Source: Petrolisthes cinctipes
Taxonomy: Eukaryota; Arthropoda; Malacostraca; Decapoda; Porcellanidae
Assembly (NCBI GenBank): GCA_033782935.1
Contig: JAWQEG010003722.1
Coordinates: forward strand, 62,001-126,000
DNA: 64,000 nucleotides
Direction: 5' to 3'
The notes beneath the pieces were generated by a model, which saw only the letters and a program-made list of their open reading frames with translations, was not told where the DNA came from and did not search any database. Of the stretch, positions 13,371-27,590 are shown piece after piece (positions within the stretch are counted from its first letter, which is position 1; each line of letters begins with the position of its first letter). The position numbers and the translations under genes were made by a program.

Positions 13371-14804
13371 CCAGAATCGATCTGTATATGCCTACTTCTT
13401 GCTAGAATGTTTTCAAGATACAGACCCAAAACATGCTCAAAATCGATATTTTAGGTGCAAAAAGTCGATATGTGCATGCATCCTCTGTACACGGTTATAT
13501 CCCAAATTCTGGCTCAAATCCCCCGAAAATTCGATATTTTTGGGTCCCAGAAGCGATCTGTACATGCCTACTCAGTGCTAGAATATTTTCAAATTATACG
13601 TCCAAAACATACTAAGAATCGATATTTTGGGTGCCAAAGTCGATATGTGCATGCATTTTCTGTACCCGGTTATATCCCAAATTCTGGCTCAAAACCCCCG
13701 AAAACTCGATATTTTTGGGTCCCAGAAGCGATCTGTACATGCCTACTCAGTGCTAGAATATTTTCAAATTATAGGCCTAAAACATACAAAAAAATCGATA
13801 TTTTGGGTGCCAAAGTCGATATGTGCATGCATCTTCTGTGCCCGTTTATATCTCAAATTCAGGGTCAAAACACCCAAAAAATCGATATTTTTGTGTCCCC
13901 GAAGCGATCTGTACATGTCTACACCGTGTTAGAGTATTTTCAAAATACAGGCCCAAAACATGCTCAAAATCGATATTTTAGGTGCCCAAAGTCGATATGT
14001 GCATGCATCTTCTGTACCCGTTCATATCTCAAATTCAGGCTCAGAAAACCCGAAAATTCGATTTATTTGGGTCCCAGAAGCGATCTGTACGTGTCTACTC
14101 AGTGGTAGAGTATTTTAAAGATACAGGCCCAAAACATGCTCAAAATCGATATTTTGGGTGCCCAAAGTCGATATGTGCATGCATCTTCTGTACCCGTTTA
14201 TATCTCAAATTCAAACTCAAAACACCCGAATATTCGATATTTTTGGGTCCCAAAAGCAATGTGTACATGCATACTCAGTTTTAGAGTATTCTATAAATAC
14301 AGGCCCAAAACATGCTCAAAATCGATATTTTAGGTGCCCAAAGTCGATATGTGCATGCATCTTCTGTATCCGTCTATATCCCAAATTCAGGTTCAAAACA
14401 CCCGAAAATTCGATATTTTGGGGTCGCAGAAGCGATCTGTACATGCCTACTTCTTGCTAGAATGTTTTCAAGATACAGACCAAAAACATGCTCAAAATCG
14501 ATATTTTAGGTGCAAAAAGTCGATATGTGCATGCATCTTCTGTACCCGTTTATATCTCAAATTCAGGCTCAAAACACCCGAAAATTCCATATTTTTGGGT
14601 CCCATAAGCGATCTGTACATGCATACTTAGTGCTATAATGTTTTCAAATTATAGGTTCAAAACATGCTAAAAATCGATATTTTAGGTGTCCAAAGTCGAT
14701 ATGTGCATGCATCTACTGTACCCGTTTATATCTCAAATTCAGGCTCAAAACACCCGAAAATTCGATATTTTTGGGTACCAAAAGCGATCTGTACATGTCT
14801 ACTC
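13371..14804. repeat. Transition segment, sharing ~0.7 kb with 15740-16445
   Basis: About eight monomers connect the 10-mer block to the large duplicated block. The monomers from 13455 to about 14160 match those from 15740 to 16445 at an offset of 2285 bp (13 monomers). The match includes a class S monomer with CATTTTCTGTACCCGG and one with CTTCTGTGCCCG. After this come class D, class V and class B/K monomers with no exact local partner. Confidence 0.75.
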
Positions 14805-17800
14805 CGTGTTAGAGTATCTTCAAATTATAGGCCCAAAACATACTAAAAATCGATGTTTTGGGTGCCAAAGTCGATATGTGCATGCATCTTCTGTGCACGT
14901 TTATATCTCAAATTCAGGCTCAAAACACCCAAAAAATCGATATTTTTGTGTCCCCGAAGCGATCTGTACAAGCCTACACCGTGTTAGAGTATTTTCAAAA
15001 TACAGGCCCAAAACATGCTCAAAATCGATATTTTAGGTGCCCAAAGTCGATATGTGCATGCATCTTCTGTACCCGTTTATATCTCAAATTCAAACTCAAA
15101 ACACCCGAATATTCGATATTTTTGGGTCCCAAAAGCAATGCGTACATGTATACTCCGTGTTAGAGTATTCCATAAATACAGGCCCAAAACATGCTCAAAA
15201 TCGATATTTTAGGTTCCCAAAGTCGATATGTGCATGCATCTTCTGTACCCGTTCATATCTCAAATTCAGGCTCAAAACACTCGAAAATTCGATATTTTTG
15301 GGTCCCAGAAGCAATCTGTACATGCCTACTTCTTGCTAGAATGTTTTCAAGATACAGACCCAAAACATGCTCAAAATCGATATTTTTGGTGCAAAAAGTC
15401 GAAATGTGCATGCATCTTCTGTTCCCGTTTATATCTCAAATTCAGGCTCAAAACACCCAAAAATTTGATATTTTTAGGTCCCCGAAGCGATCTGTACATG
15501 CCTACTCGTGTTAAAGTATTTTCAAAATACAGGCACAAAACATGGTGAAAATCTATATTTTAGGTGCCCAAAGTCAATATGTGTATGCATCTTCTGTACC
15601 CGTGTATATCCCAAATTCAGGTTCAAAACACCAGAAAATTCGGTATTTTTTGGTCCCAGAAGCGATCTGTACATGCCTACTTCTTGCTAGAATGTTTTCA
15701 AGATACAGACCCAAAACATGCTCAAAATCGATATTTTAGGTGCAAAAAGTCGATATGTGCATGCATCCTCTGTACACGGTTATATCCCAAATTCAAGCTC
15801 AAATCCCCCGAAAATTCGATATTTTTGGGTCCCAGAAGCGATCTGTACATGCCTACTCAGAGCTAGAATATTTTCAAATTATACGTCCAAAACATACTAA
15901 AAATCGATATTTTGGGTGCCAAAGTCGATATGTGCATGCATTTTCTGTACCCGGTTATATCCCAAATTCTGGCTCAAAACCCCCGAAAACTCGATATTTT
16001 TGGGCCCCAGAAGCGATCTGTACATGCCTACTCAGTGCTAGAATATTTTCAAATTATAGGCCCAAAACATCCTAAAAATCGATATTTTGGGTGCCAAAGT
16101 CGATATGTGCATGTATCTTCTGTGCCCGTTTATATCTCAAATTCAGGCTCAAAACACCCAAAAAATCGATATTTTTGTGTCCCCGAAGCGATCTGTACAT
16201 GTCTACACCGTGTTAGAGTATTTTCAAAATACAGGCCCAAAACATGCTAAAAATCGATATTTTAGGTGCCCAAAGTCGATATGTGCATGCATCTTCTGTA
16301 CCCGTTCATATCTCAAATTCAGGCTCAGAACACCCGAAAATTCGATTTATTTGGGTCCCAGAAGCGATCTGTACGTGTCTACTGAGTGTTAGAGTATTTT
16401 AAAGATATAGGCCCAAAACATGCTCAAAATCGATATTTTGGGTGCCCAAAGTCGATATGTGCATGCATCTTCTGTACCCGTTTATATCTCAAATTCAGGC
16501 TCAAAACACGCGAAAATTCGATATTTTTGGGTTCCAAAAGCGATCTGTACATATCTACTCCGTGTTAGAGCATTTTTAAAATACAGGCCCAAAACATGCT
16601 AAAAATTGATATTTTAGGTGCACTAAAGTCGATATGTGCATGCATCTTCTGTACTCGTTTATATCTCAAATTCAGGCTCAAAACACCCGAAAATTCAATA
16701 TTTTTGGGTCCCAGAAGCGATCTGTACGTGCATACTCTGTGTTAGAGTGTTTTAAAAATACAGGCCTAAAACATGCTAAAAATCGATATTTTATGTGCCC
16801 AAAGTCAATATGTGTATGCATCTTCTGTACCCGTCTATATCCCAAATTCAGGTTCAAAACACCCGAAAATTCGATATTTTTGGGTCCCAGAAGCGATCTG
16901 TACATGCCTACTCCTTGCTAGAATTTTTTCAAGATACAGACCCAAAACATGCTCAAAATCGATATTTTAGGTGCAAAAAGTCGAAATGTGCATGCATCTT
17001 CTGTTCCCGTTTATATCTCAAATTCAGGCTCAAAACACACGAAAATTCGATATTTTTGGGTCCCCGAAGCGATCTGTACATGCCTACTCCGTGTTAGAGT
17101 ATTTTCAAAATACAGGCCCAAAACATGCTCAAAATCGATATTTTAGGTGCCCAAAGTCGATATGTGCATGCATCTTCTGTATCCGTCTATATCCCAAATT
17201 CAGGTTCAAAACACCCGAAAATTCGATATTTTTGGGTCCCAGAAGCGATCTGTACATGCCTTCTCCTTGCTAGAATTTTTTCAAGATACAGACCAAAAAC
17301 ATGCTCAAAATCGATATTTTAGGTGCAAAAAGTCGATATGTGCATGCATCTTCTGTACCCGTTTATATCTCAAATTCAGGCTCAAAACACCCGAAAATTC
17401 CATATTTTTGGGTCCCTTAAGCGATCTGTACATGCATACTCAGTGCTATAATGTTTTCAAAATATAGGTTCAAAACATGCTAAAAATCGATATTTTAGGT
17501 GCCCAAATCGATATGTGCATGCATCTTCTGTATCCGTCTATATCCCAAATTCAGGTTCAAAACACCCGAAAATTCGATATTTTTGGGTCCCAGAAGCGAT
17601 CTGTACATGCCTTCTCCTTGCTAGAATTTTTTCAAGATACAGACCCAAAACATGCTCAAAATCGATATTTTAGGTGCAAAAAGTCGATATGTGCATGCAT
17701 CTCCTGTATCCGTCTATATCCCAAATTCAGGTTCAAAACACCCGAAAATTCGATATTTTTGGGTCCCAGAAGCGATCAGTACATGCCTTCTCCTTGCTAG

Positions 17801-19550
17801 AATTTTTTCAAGATACAGACCCAAAACATGCTCAAAATCGATATTTTAGGTGCAAAAAGTCGATATGTGCATGCATCTTCTGTACCCGATTATATCTCAA
17901 ATTCAGGCTCAAAACACCCGAAAATTCGATATTTTTGGGTCCCAAAAGCGATCTGTACATGTCTACTCCGTGTTAGAGTATTTTTAAAATACAGGCCCAA
18001 AACATGCTAAAAATCGATATTTTGGGTGCCAAAGTCGATATGTGCATGCATCTTCTGTACCCGTTTATATCTCAAATTCAGGCTCAAAACACCCAAATAA
18101 TCGATATTTTTGTGTCCCAGAAACGATCTGTACATGTCTACACCGTGTTTGAGTATTTTCAAAATACAGGCCCAAAACATGCTCAAAATCGATATTTTAG
18201 GTGCCCAAAGTCGATATGTGCATGCATCTTCTGTATCCGTCTATATCCCAAATTCAGGTTCAAAACACCCGAAAATTCGATATTTTTGGGTCCCAGAAGC
18301 GATCTGTACATGCCTACTCCTTGCTAGAATTTTTTCAAGATACAGACCAAAAACATGCTCAAAATCGATATTTTAGGTGCAAAAAGTCGATATGTGCATT
18401 CATCTTCTGTACCCGTTTATATCTCAAATTCAGGCTCAAAACACCCGAAAATTCCATATTTTTGGGTCCCATAAGCGATCTGTACATGCATACTCAGTGC
18501 TATAATGTTTTCATATTATAGGTTCAAAACATGCTAAAAATCGATATTTTAGGTGTCCAAAGTCGATATGTGCATGCATCTACTGTACCCGTTTATATCT
18601 CAAATTCAGGCTCAAAACACCCAAAAATTCGATATTTTTGGGTCCCAAAAGCGATCTGTACATGTCTACTCCGTGTTAGAGTATTTTTAAAATACAGGCC
18701 CAAAACATGCTAAAAATCGATATTTTGGGTGCCAAAGTCGATATGTGCATGCATCTTCTGTACCCGTTTATATCTCAAATTCAGGCTCAAAACACCCAAC
18801 AAATCAATATTTTTGTGTCCCAGAAGCGATCTGTATGTGCCTACTCCGAGTTAGAGTATTTTCAAAATGCAGGCCCAAAACATGCTCAAAATCGATATTT
18901 TAGGTGCCCAAAGTCGATATGTGCATGCATCTTCTGTATCCGTTTATATTTCAAATTCAGGCTCAAAACAACCGAAAATTCGATATTTTTGGGTCCCAGA
19001 AGCGATCTGTACATGCCTACTCCGTGTTAAAGTATTTTCAAAATACAGGCCCAAAACATGCTCAAAATCTATATTTTAGGTGCCCAAAGTCAATATGTGT
19101 ATGCATCTTCTGTACCCGTCTATATCCCAAATTCAGGTTCAAAACACCAGAAAATTCGGTATTTTTGGGCCCCAGAAGCGATCTGTACATGCCTACTCCT
19201 TGCTAGAATGTTTTCAATATACAGACCCAAAACATGCTCAAAATCGATATTTAAGGTGCAAAAAGTCGATATGTGCATGCATCCTCGGTACCCGGTTATA
19301 TCTCAAATTCTGGCTCAAAACCCCCGAAAATTCGATATTTTTGGGTCCCAGAAGCGATCTGTACATGCCTACTCAGTGCTAGAATATTTTCAAATAATAC
19401 GCCCAAAACATACTAAAAATCGATATTTTGGGTGCCAAAGTCGTTATGTTCATGCATCTTCTGTACCCGTTTATATCTCAAATTCAGGCTCAAAACACCC
19501 AAAAAACCGATATTTTTGTGTCACAGAAGCGACCTGTACATGTCTACACC
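14805..19550. repeat. Large higher-order unit (~27 monomers), copy 1
   Basis: This segment is present again downstream with offsets of 4745, then 4219, then 4395-4398, then 4223 bp. Shared rare variants include CTTCTGTGCACG at 14889/19634, AAACTCAAAACACCC at 15092/19837, TTTGATATTTTTAGGTCC near 15465/20210, GTTCCAAAAGCG near 16531/20750 and CTACTGTACCCG near 21397 and 18590. The offset steps equal whole monomers (-3, +1, -1) apart from a 3 bp insertion. Matching sequence begins near 14805 and ends near 19370. The last 180 bp belong to the junction with copy 2. Confidence 0.85.
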
Positions 19551-22500
19551 GTGTTAGAGTATCTTCAAATTATAGGCCCAAAACATACTAAAAATCGATA
19601 TTTTGGGTGCCAAAGTCGATATGTGCATGCATCTTCTGTGCACGTTTATATCTCAAATTCAGGCTCAAAACACCCAAAAAATCGATATTTTTGTGTCCCC
19701 GAAGCGATCTGTACAAGTCTACACCGTGTTAGAGTATTTTCAAAATACAGGCCCAAAACATGCTCAAAATCGATATTTTAGGTGCCCAAAGTCGATATGT
19801 GCATGCATCTTCTGTACCCGTTTATATCTCAAATTCAAACTCAAAACACCCGAATATTCGATATTTTTGGGTCCCAAAAGCAATGTGTACATGCATACTC
19901 CGTGTTAGAGTATTCTATAAATACAGGCCCAAAACATGCTCAAAATCGATATTTTAGGTTCCCAAAGTCGATATGTGCATGCATCTTCTGTACCCGTTCA
20001 TATCTCAAATTCAGGCTCAAAACACTCGAAAATTCGATATTTTTGGGTCCCAGAAGCAATCTGTACATGCCTACTTCTTGCTAGAATGTTTTCAAGATAC
20101 AGACCCAAAACATGCTCAAAATCGATATTTTTGGTGCAAAAAGTCGAAATGTGCATGCATCTTCTGTTCCCGTTTATATCTCAAATTCAGGCTCAAAACA
20201 CCCAAAAATTTGATATTTTTAGGTCCCCGAAGCGATCTGTACATGCCTACTCGTGTTAAAGTATTTTCAAAATACAGGCACAAAACATGGTGAAAATCTA
20301 TATTTTAGGTGCCCAAAGTCAATATGTGTATGCATCTTATGTACCCGTGTATATCCCAAATTCAGGTTCAAAACACCAGAAAATTCGGTATTTTTTGGTC
20401 CCAGAAGCGATCTGTACATGCCTACTTCTTGCTAGAATGTTTTCAAGATACAGACCCAAAACATGCTCAAAATCGATATTTTAGGTGCAAAAAGTCGATA
20501 TGTGCATGCATCCTCTGTACCCGTTCATATCTCAAATTCAGGCTCAGAACACCCGAAAATTCGATTTATTTGGGTCCCAGAAGCGATCTGTACGTGTCTA
20601 CTGAGTGTTAGAGTATTTTAAAGATATAGGCCCAAAACATGCTCAAAATCGATATTTTGGGTGCCCAAAGTCGATATGTGCATGCATCTTCTGTACCCGT
20701 TTATATCTCAAATTCAGGCTCAAAACACGCGAAAATTCGATATTTTTGGGTTCCAAAAGCGATCTGTACATGTCTACTCCGTGTTAGAGCATTTTTAAAA
20801 TACAGGCCCAAAACATGCTAAAAATTGATATTTTAGGTGCACCAAAGTCGATATGTGCATGCATCTTCTGTACTCGTTTATATCTCAAATTCAGGCTCAA
20901 AACACCCGAAAATTCAATATTTTTGGGTCCCAGAAGCGATCTGTACGTGCATACTCTGTGTTAGAGTGTTTTAAAAATACAGGCCTAAAACATGCTAAAA
21001 ATCGATATTTTATGTGCCCAAAGTCAATATGTGTATGCATCTTCTGTATCCGTCTATATCCCAAATTCAGGTTCAAAACACCCGAAAATTCGATATTTTT
21101 GGGTCCCAGAAGCGATCTGTACATGCCTACTTCTTGCTAGAATTTTTTCAAGATACAGACCCAAAACATGCTCAAATTCGATATTTTAGGTGCAAAAAGT
21201 CGATATGTGCATGCATCTTCTGTACCCGTTTATATCTCAAATTCAGGCTCAAAACACCAGAAAATTCGATATTTTTGGGTCCCTTAAGCGATCTGTACAT
21301 GCATACTCAGTGCTATAATTTTTTCAAAATATAGGTTCAAAACATGCTAAAAATCGATATTTTAGGTGTCCAAAGTCGATATGTGCATGCATCTACTGTA
21401 CCCGTTTATATCTCAAATTCAGGCTCAAAACACCCGAAAATTCGATATTTTTGTGTCCCAAAAGCGATCTGTACATGCCTACTCCGTGTTAGAGTATTTT
21501 CAAAATACAGGCCCAAAACATGCTCAAAATCGATATTTTAGGTGCCCAAAGTCGATATGTGCATGCATCTTCTGTATCCGTCTATATCCCAAATTCAGGT
21601 TCAAAACACCCGAAAATTCGATATTTTTGGGTCCTAGAAGCGATCTGTACATGCCTTCTCCTTGCTAGAATTTTTTCAAGATACAGACCAAAAACATGCT
21701 CAAAATCGATATTTTAGGTGCAAAAAGTCGATATGTGCATGCATCTTCTGTACCCGTTTATATCTCAAATTCAGGCTCAAAACACCCGAAAATTCCATAT
21801 TTTTGGGTCCCTTAAGCGATCTGTACATGCATACTCAGTGCTATAATGTTTTCAAAATATAGGTTCAAAACATGCTAAAAATCGAAATTTTAGGTGCCCA
21901 AAGTCGATATGTGCATGCATCTTCTGTATCCGTCTATATCCCAAATTCAGTTTCAAAACACCCGAAAATTCGATATTTTTGGGTCCCAGAAGCGATCTGT
22001 ACATGCCTTCTCCTTGCTAGAATTTTTTCAAAAGATACAGACCCAAAACATGCTCAAAATCGATATTTTAGGTGCAAAAAGTCGATATATGCATGCATCT
22101 CCTGTATCCGTCTATATCCCAAATTCAGGTTCAAAACACCCGAAAATTCGATATTTTTGGGTCCCAGAAGCGATCTGTACATGCCTTCTCCTTGCTAGAA
22201 TTTTTTCAAGATACAGACCCAAAACATGCTCAAAATCGATATTTTAGGTGCAAAAAGTCGATATGTGCATGCATCTTCTGTACCCGATTATATCTCAAAT
22301 TCAGGCTCAAAACACCCGAAAATTCAATATTTTTGGGTCCCAAAAGCGATCTGTACATGTCTACTCCGTGTTAGAGTATTTTTAAAATACAGGCCCAAAA
22401 CATGCTAAAAATCGATATTTTGGGTGCCAAAGTCGATATGTGCATGCATCTTCTGTACCCGTTTATATCTCAAATTCAGGCTCAAAACACCCAAATAATC

Positions 22501-23590
22501 GATATTTTTGTGTCCCAGAAGCGATCTGTACATGTCTACACCGTGTTTGAGTATTTTCAAAATACAGGCCCAAAACATGCTCAAAATCGATATTTTAGGT
22601 GCCCAAAGTCGATATGTGCATGCATCTTCTGTATCCGTCTATATCCCAAATTCAGGTTCAAAACACCCGAAAATTCGATATTTTTGGGTCCCAGAAGCGA
22701 TCTGTACATGCCTACTCCTTGCTAAAAATTTTTTAAGATACAGACCCAAAACATGCTCAAAATCGATATTTTAGGTGCAAAAAGACAATATGTGCATGCA
22801 TCTTATGTACCCGTTTATATCTCAAATTCAGGCTCAAAACACCCGAAAATTCCATATTTTTGGGTCCCTTAAGCGATCTGTACATGCATACTCAGTGCTA
22901 TAATGTTTTCAAAATATAGGTTCAAAACATGCTAAAAATCGATATTTTGGGTGCCAAAGTCGATATGTGCATGCATCTTCTGTACCCGTTTATATCTCAA
23001 ATTCAGGCTCAAAACACCCAAAAAATCGATATTTTTGTGTCCCAGAAGCGATCTGTACATGACTACACCGTTTTTGAGTATTTTCAAGATACAAAATCCA
23101 AAACATACTAAAAATCGTTAATTTAGGTGCCCAAAGTCGATATGTGTATGCATCTTCTGTACCCGTATATATCCCAAATTCAGGTTCAAAACACCCGAAA
23201 ATTCGATGTTTTTGGGTCCCAGAAGCGATCTGTACATGCCTACTCCGTGTTAAAGTATTTTCAAAATACAGGCCCAAAACATGCTCAAAATCTATATTTT
23301 AGGTGCCCAAAGTCAATATGTGTATGCATCTTCTGTACCCGTCTATATCCCAAATTCAGGTTCAAAACACCAGAAAATTCGGTATTTTTGGGTCCCAGAA
23401 GCGATTTGTACATGCCTACTCCTTGCTAGAATGTTTTCAATATACAGACCCAAAAAATGCTCAAAATCGATATTTTAGGTGCAAAAACTCGATTTGTGCA
23501 TGCATCCTCTGTACCCTGTTATATCCCAAATTCTTGCTCAAAACCCCTGAAAATTCGATATTTTTGGGTCCCAGAAGCGATCTGTACATG
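19551..23590. repeat. Large higher-order unit, copy 2, with monomer-scale deletions and additions
   Basis: Copy 2 of the preceding segment begins inside a monomer near 19551 (TATCTTCAAATTATAGG). It lacks three monomers relative to copy 1: the 20485 monomer starts as the 15740-type (GCATCCTCTGTAC) and continues as the 16265-type (CCGTTCATATCTC). One monomer is gained near 21.2-21.4 kb and one lost near 22.8-23.1 kb. A 3 bp insertion (TTTTTTCAAAAGATACAG near 22024) changes the offset from 4395 to 4398. Similarity to copy 1 stops near 23590, where class K/B sequence replaces the class S type. Confidence 0.82.
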
Positions 23591-25830
23591 CCTACTCCTT
23601 GCTAGAATTTTTTCAAGATACAGACCCAAAACATGCTTAAAATCGATATTTTAGGTGCAAAAAGTCGATATGTGCATGCATCTTCTGTACCCGTTTATAT
23701 TTCAAATTCAGGCTCAAAACACCCGAAAATTCCATATTTTTGGGTCTCTTAAGCGATCTGTACATGCATACTCAGTGCTATAATGTTTTCAAAATATAGG
23801 TTCAAAACATGCTAAAAATCGATATTTTAGGTGTCCAAAGTCGATATGTGCATGCATCTACTGTACCCGTTTATATCTCAAATTCAGGCTCAAAACACTC
23901 GAAAATTCGATATTTTTGGGTCCCAAAAGCGATCTGTACATGTCTACTCCGTGTTAGAGTATTTTTAAATTACAGGCCCAAAACATGCTAAAAATCGATA
24001 TTTTGGGTGACAAAGTCGATATGTGCATGCATCTTCTGTACCCGTTTATATCTCAAATTCAGGCTCAAAACACCCAAATAATCGATATTTTTGTGTCCCA
24101 GAAGCGATCTGTACATGTCTACACCGTGTTTGAGTATTTTCAAAATACAGTCCCAAAACATGCTCAAAATCGATATTCTAGGTGCAAAAAGTCGATATGT
24201 GCATGCATCTTCTGTACCCGTTCATATCTCAAATTAAGGCTCAAAACACCCGAAAATTCGATTTATTTGGGTCCCAGAAGCGATCTGTACATGCCTCCTT
24301 AGTGCTAGAATATTTTTAAATTATACGCCCAAAACATACAAAAAATCGATATTTTGGGTGCCAAAGTCGATATGTGCATGCATCTTCTGTACCCGTTTAT
24401 ATCTCAAATTCAGGCTCAAAACACCCAAAAAATCGATATTTTTGTGTCCCAGAAGCGATCTGTACATGACTACACCGTTTTTGAGTATTTTCAAGATACA
24501 AAACCCAAAACATACTAAAAATCGATATTTTAGGTGCTCAAAGTCAATATGTGTATGCATCTTCTGTACCCGTCTATATCCCAAATTCAGTTTCAAAACA
24601 CCAAAAAATTCAGTATTTTTGGGTCCCAGAAACGATCTGTACATGCCTACTCCATGCTAGAATTTTTTCAAGATACAGACCCAAAACATGCTCAAAATCG
24701 ATATTTTAGGTGCAAAAAGTCGATATGTGCATGCATCCTCTGTACACGGTTATATCCCAAATTCTGGCTCAAAATCCCCGAAAATTCGATATTTTTGGGT
24801 CCCAGAAGCGAACTGTACATGCCTACTCAGTGCTAGAATATTTTCAAATTATACGCCCAAAACATACTAAAAATCGATATTTTGGTTGCCAAAGTCGATA
24901 TGTGCATGCATCTTCTGTACCCGTTTATATCTCAAATTCATGCTCAAAACACCCAAAAAATCGATATTTTTGTGTCCCAGAAGCGATCTGTACATGTCTA
25001 CACCGTGCTATAGTATTTTCAAAATACAGGCCCAAAACATGCTCAAAATCGATATTTTAGGTGCCCAAAGTCGATAAGTGCATGAATCTTCTGTATCCGT
25101 CTATATCCCAAATTCAGGTTCAAAATACCCGAAAAATCGATAATTTTGGGTCCCAGAAGCGATCTGTACATGCCTACTCCTTGCTAGAATATGTTCAAGA
25201 TACAGACCCAAAACATGCTAAAAATCGATATTTTAAGTGCAAAAAGTCGATATGTGCATGCATCTTCTGTACCCGTTTATATCTCAAATTCAGGCTCAAA
25301 ACTCCGAAAATTCGATATTTTTGGGTCCCTTAAGCAATCTGCACATGCCTACTCAGTGCTAGAATGTTTTTAAAATACAGGCTTAACACATTCTATAAAT
25401 CGATATTTTAGGTGTCCAAAGTCGATATGTGCATGCATCTTCTGAACCCGTTTATATCTCAAATTCGGGCTCAAAACACCCAAAAAATCGATATTTTTGT
25501 GTCCCAGAAGCGATCTGTACATGCCTACACAGTGTTAGAGTATTTTCAAAATACAGGCCCAAAACATGCTCAAAATCGATATTTTAGGTGCCCAAAGTCG
25601 ATATGTGCATCCATCTTCTGTACCCTTTTATATCTCAAATTCAGGCTCAGAACACCCTAAAATTCGATTTATTTGGGTTCCAGAAGCGATCTATACGTGT
25701 CTACTCAGTGTTGGAGTATTTTAAAAATACAGGCCCAAAACATGCTCAAAATCGATATTTTGGATGCCCAAAGTCGATATGTGCATGCATCTTCTGTACC
25801 CGTTTATATCTCAAATTCAGACTCAAAACA
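23591..25830. repeat. Mixed satellite segment related to the 28-29 kb block
   Basis: About 13 monomers without a local multimer. The stretch 24710-25400 corresponds to 28227-28900 at an offset of 3517 bp (20 monomers). Shared marks are GAAGCGAACTGTAC near 24806 (GAACTTTAC at 28326), CCGTGCTATAGTATTTTC near 25000 and CGATAAGTGCATGAATC near 25072/28589. This suggests the 6-mer unit downstream was amplified from a block of this type. Confidence 0.7.
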
Positions 25831-26710
25831 CCAGATAATTCGATTTTTTTGGGTCCCAGAAGCGATCTGTACATGCCTACTCCTTGCTAGAAATGTTTTC
25901 AAGATACAGATCCAAAACATGTTAAAAATCGATATTTTAAGTGCAAAAAGTCGATATGTGCATGCATCATCTGTACCCGTTTATATCTCAAATTCAGGCT
26001 CAAAACTCCGAAAATTCGATATTTTTGGGTCCCTTAAGCAATCTGCACATGTCTACTCATTGCTGGAATGTTTTTAAAATACAGGCTTAACACATGCTAT
26101 AAATCGATATTTTAGGTGTCCAAAGTCGATATGTGCCTTCATCTTCTGAACCCGTTTATATCTCAAATTCAGGCTCAAAACACCCAAAAAATCGATATTT
26201 TTGTGTCCCAGAAGCGATCTGTACATGCCTACTTCGTGTTAGAGTATTTTTAAAATACAGGCCCAAAAAATGTTAAAAATCGATATTTTAGGTGCCCAAA
26301 GTCGATATGTGCATGAATCGTCTGAATCCGTTTATATCTCAAATTCAGGCTCAAAACACCCGACAATTCGATATTTTTGGGTCCCAGAAGCGATCTCTAC
26401 ATGCCTACTCCGTGTTAATGTATTTTCAAAATACAGGCTCAAAACATGCTAAAAATCTATATTTTAGGGGCCCAAAGTCAATATGTGTATGCATCTTCTG
26501 TACCCGTTTATATCCCAAATTCAGGTTCAAAATACCAGAAAATTCGGTATTTTTGGGTCCCAGAAGCGATCTGTACATGCCTACTCCGTGTTAGAGTATT
26601 TTCAAAATACAGGCCCAAAACATGCTCAAAATCGATATTTTATGTGCCCAAAGTCAAAATGTGTATGCATCTTCTGTACACGTGTATATCCCTAATTCAG
26701 GTTCAAAACA
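25831..26710. repeat. 5-mer higher-order repeat unit, copy 1 (880 bp)
   Basis: The unit starts at CCAGATAATTCGATTTTTTT, which recurs at 26711 and 27591, exactly 880 bp apart. Other shared variants are CAGATCCAAAACATGTTAAA near 25907, GTGCCTTCATCTTCTGAAC near 26134, CTCTACATGCC near 26396 and TTAGGGGCCCAAAG near 26465. Confidence 0.88.
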
Positions 26711-27590
26711 CCAGATAATTCGATTTTTTTGGGTCCCAGAAGCGATCTGTACATGCCTACTCCTTGCTAGAAATGTTTTCAAGATACAGATCCAAAACAT
26801 GTTAAAAAACGATATTTTAAGTGCAAAAAGTCGATATGTGCATGCATCTTCTGTACCCGTTTATATCTCAAATTCAGGCTCACAACTCCGAAAATTCGAT
26901 ATTTTTGGGTCCCTTAAGCAATCTGCACATGTCTACTCATTGCTGGAATGTTTTTAAAATACAGGTTTAACACATGCTATAAATCGATATTTTAGGTGTC
27001 CAAAGTCGATATGTGCCTTCATCTTCTGAACCCGTTTATATCTCAAATTCAGGCTCAAAACACCCAAAAAATCGATATTTTTGTGTCCCCGAAGCGATCT
27101 GTACATGCCTACTTCGTGTTAGAGTATTTTTAAAATACAGGCCCAAAAAATGTTAAAAATCGATATTTTAGGTGCCCAAAGTCGATATGTGCATGCATCG
27201 TCTGAATTCGTTTATATCTCAAATTCAGGCTCAAAACACCCGACAATTCGATATTTTTGGGTCCCAGAAGCGATCTCTACATGCCTACTCCGTGTTAATG
27301 TATTTTCAAAATACAGGCTCAAAACATGCTGAAAATCTATATTTTAGGGGCCCAAAGTCAATATGTGTATGCATCTTCTGTACCCGTTTATATCCCAAAT
27401 TCAGGTTCAAAACACCAGAAAATTCGGTATTTTTGGGTCCCAGAAGCGATCTGTACATGCCTACTCCGTGTTAGAGTATTTTCAAAATACAGGCCCAAAA
27501 CATGCTCAAAATCGATATTTTATGTGCCCAAAGTCAAAATGTGTATGCATCTTCTGTACACGTGTATATCCCTAATTCAGGTTCAAAACA
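26711..27590. repeat. 5-mer higher-order repeat unit, copy 2 (880 bp)
   Basis: Copy 2 has the same five monomers in the same order as copy 1. Small differences include TTAAAAAACGATATTTTAAG near 26804 (TCGAT lost), TCCCCGAAGCG near 27086 and TCTGAATTCG near 27200. Confidence 0.88.

Noticed and set aside
16678..16905. Minus-strand open frames (also at 3561, 20897, 22990, 24321, 27834, 43055) as antisense genes or inverted monomers
   Set aside because: They are reverse translations of the same forward monomers. Orientation markers show no inverted repeat unit.
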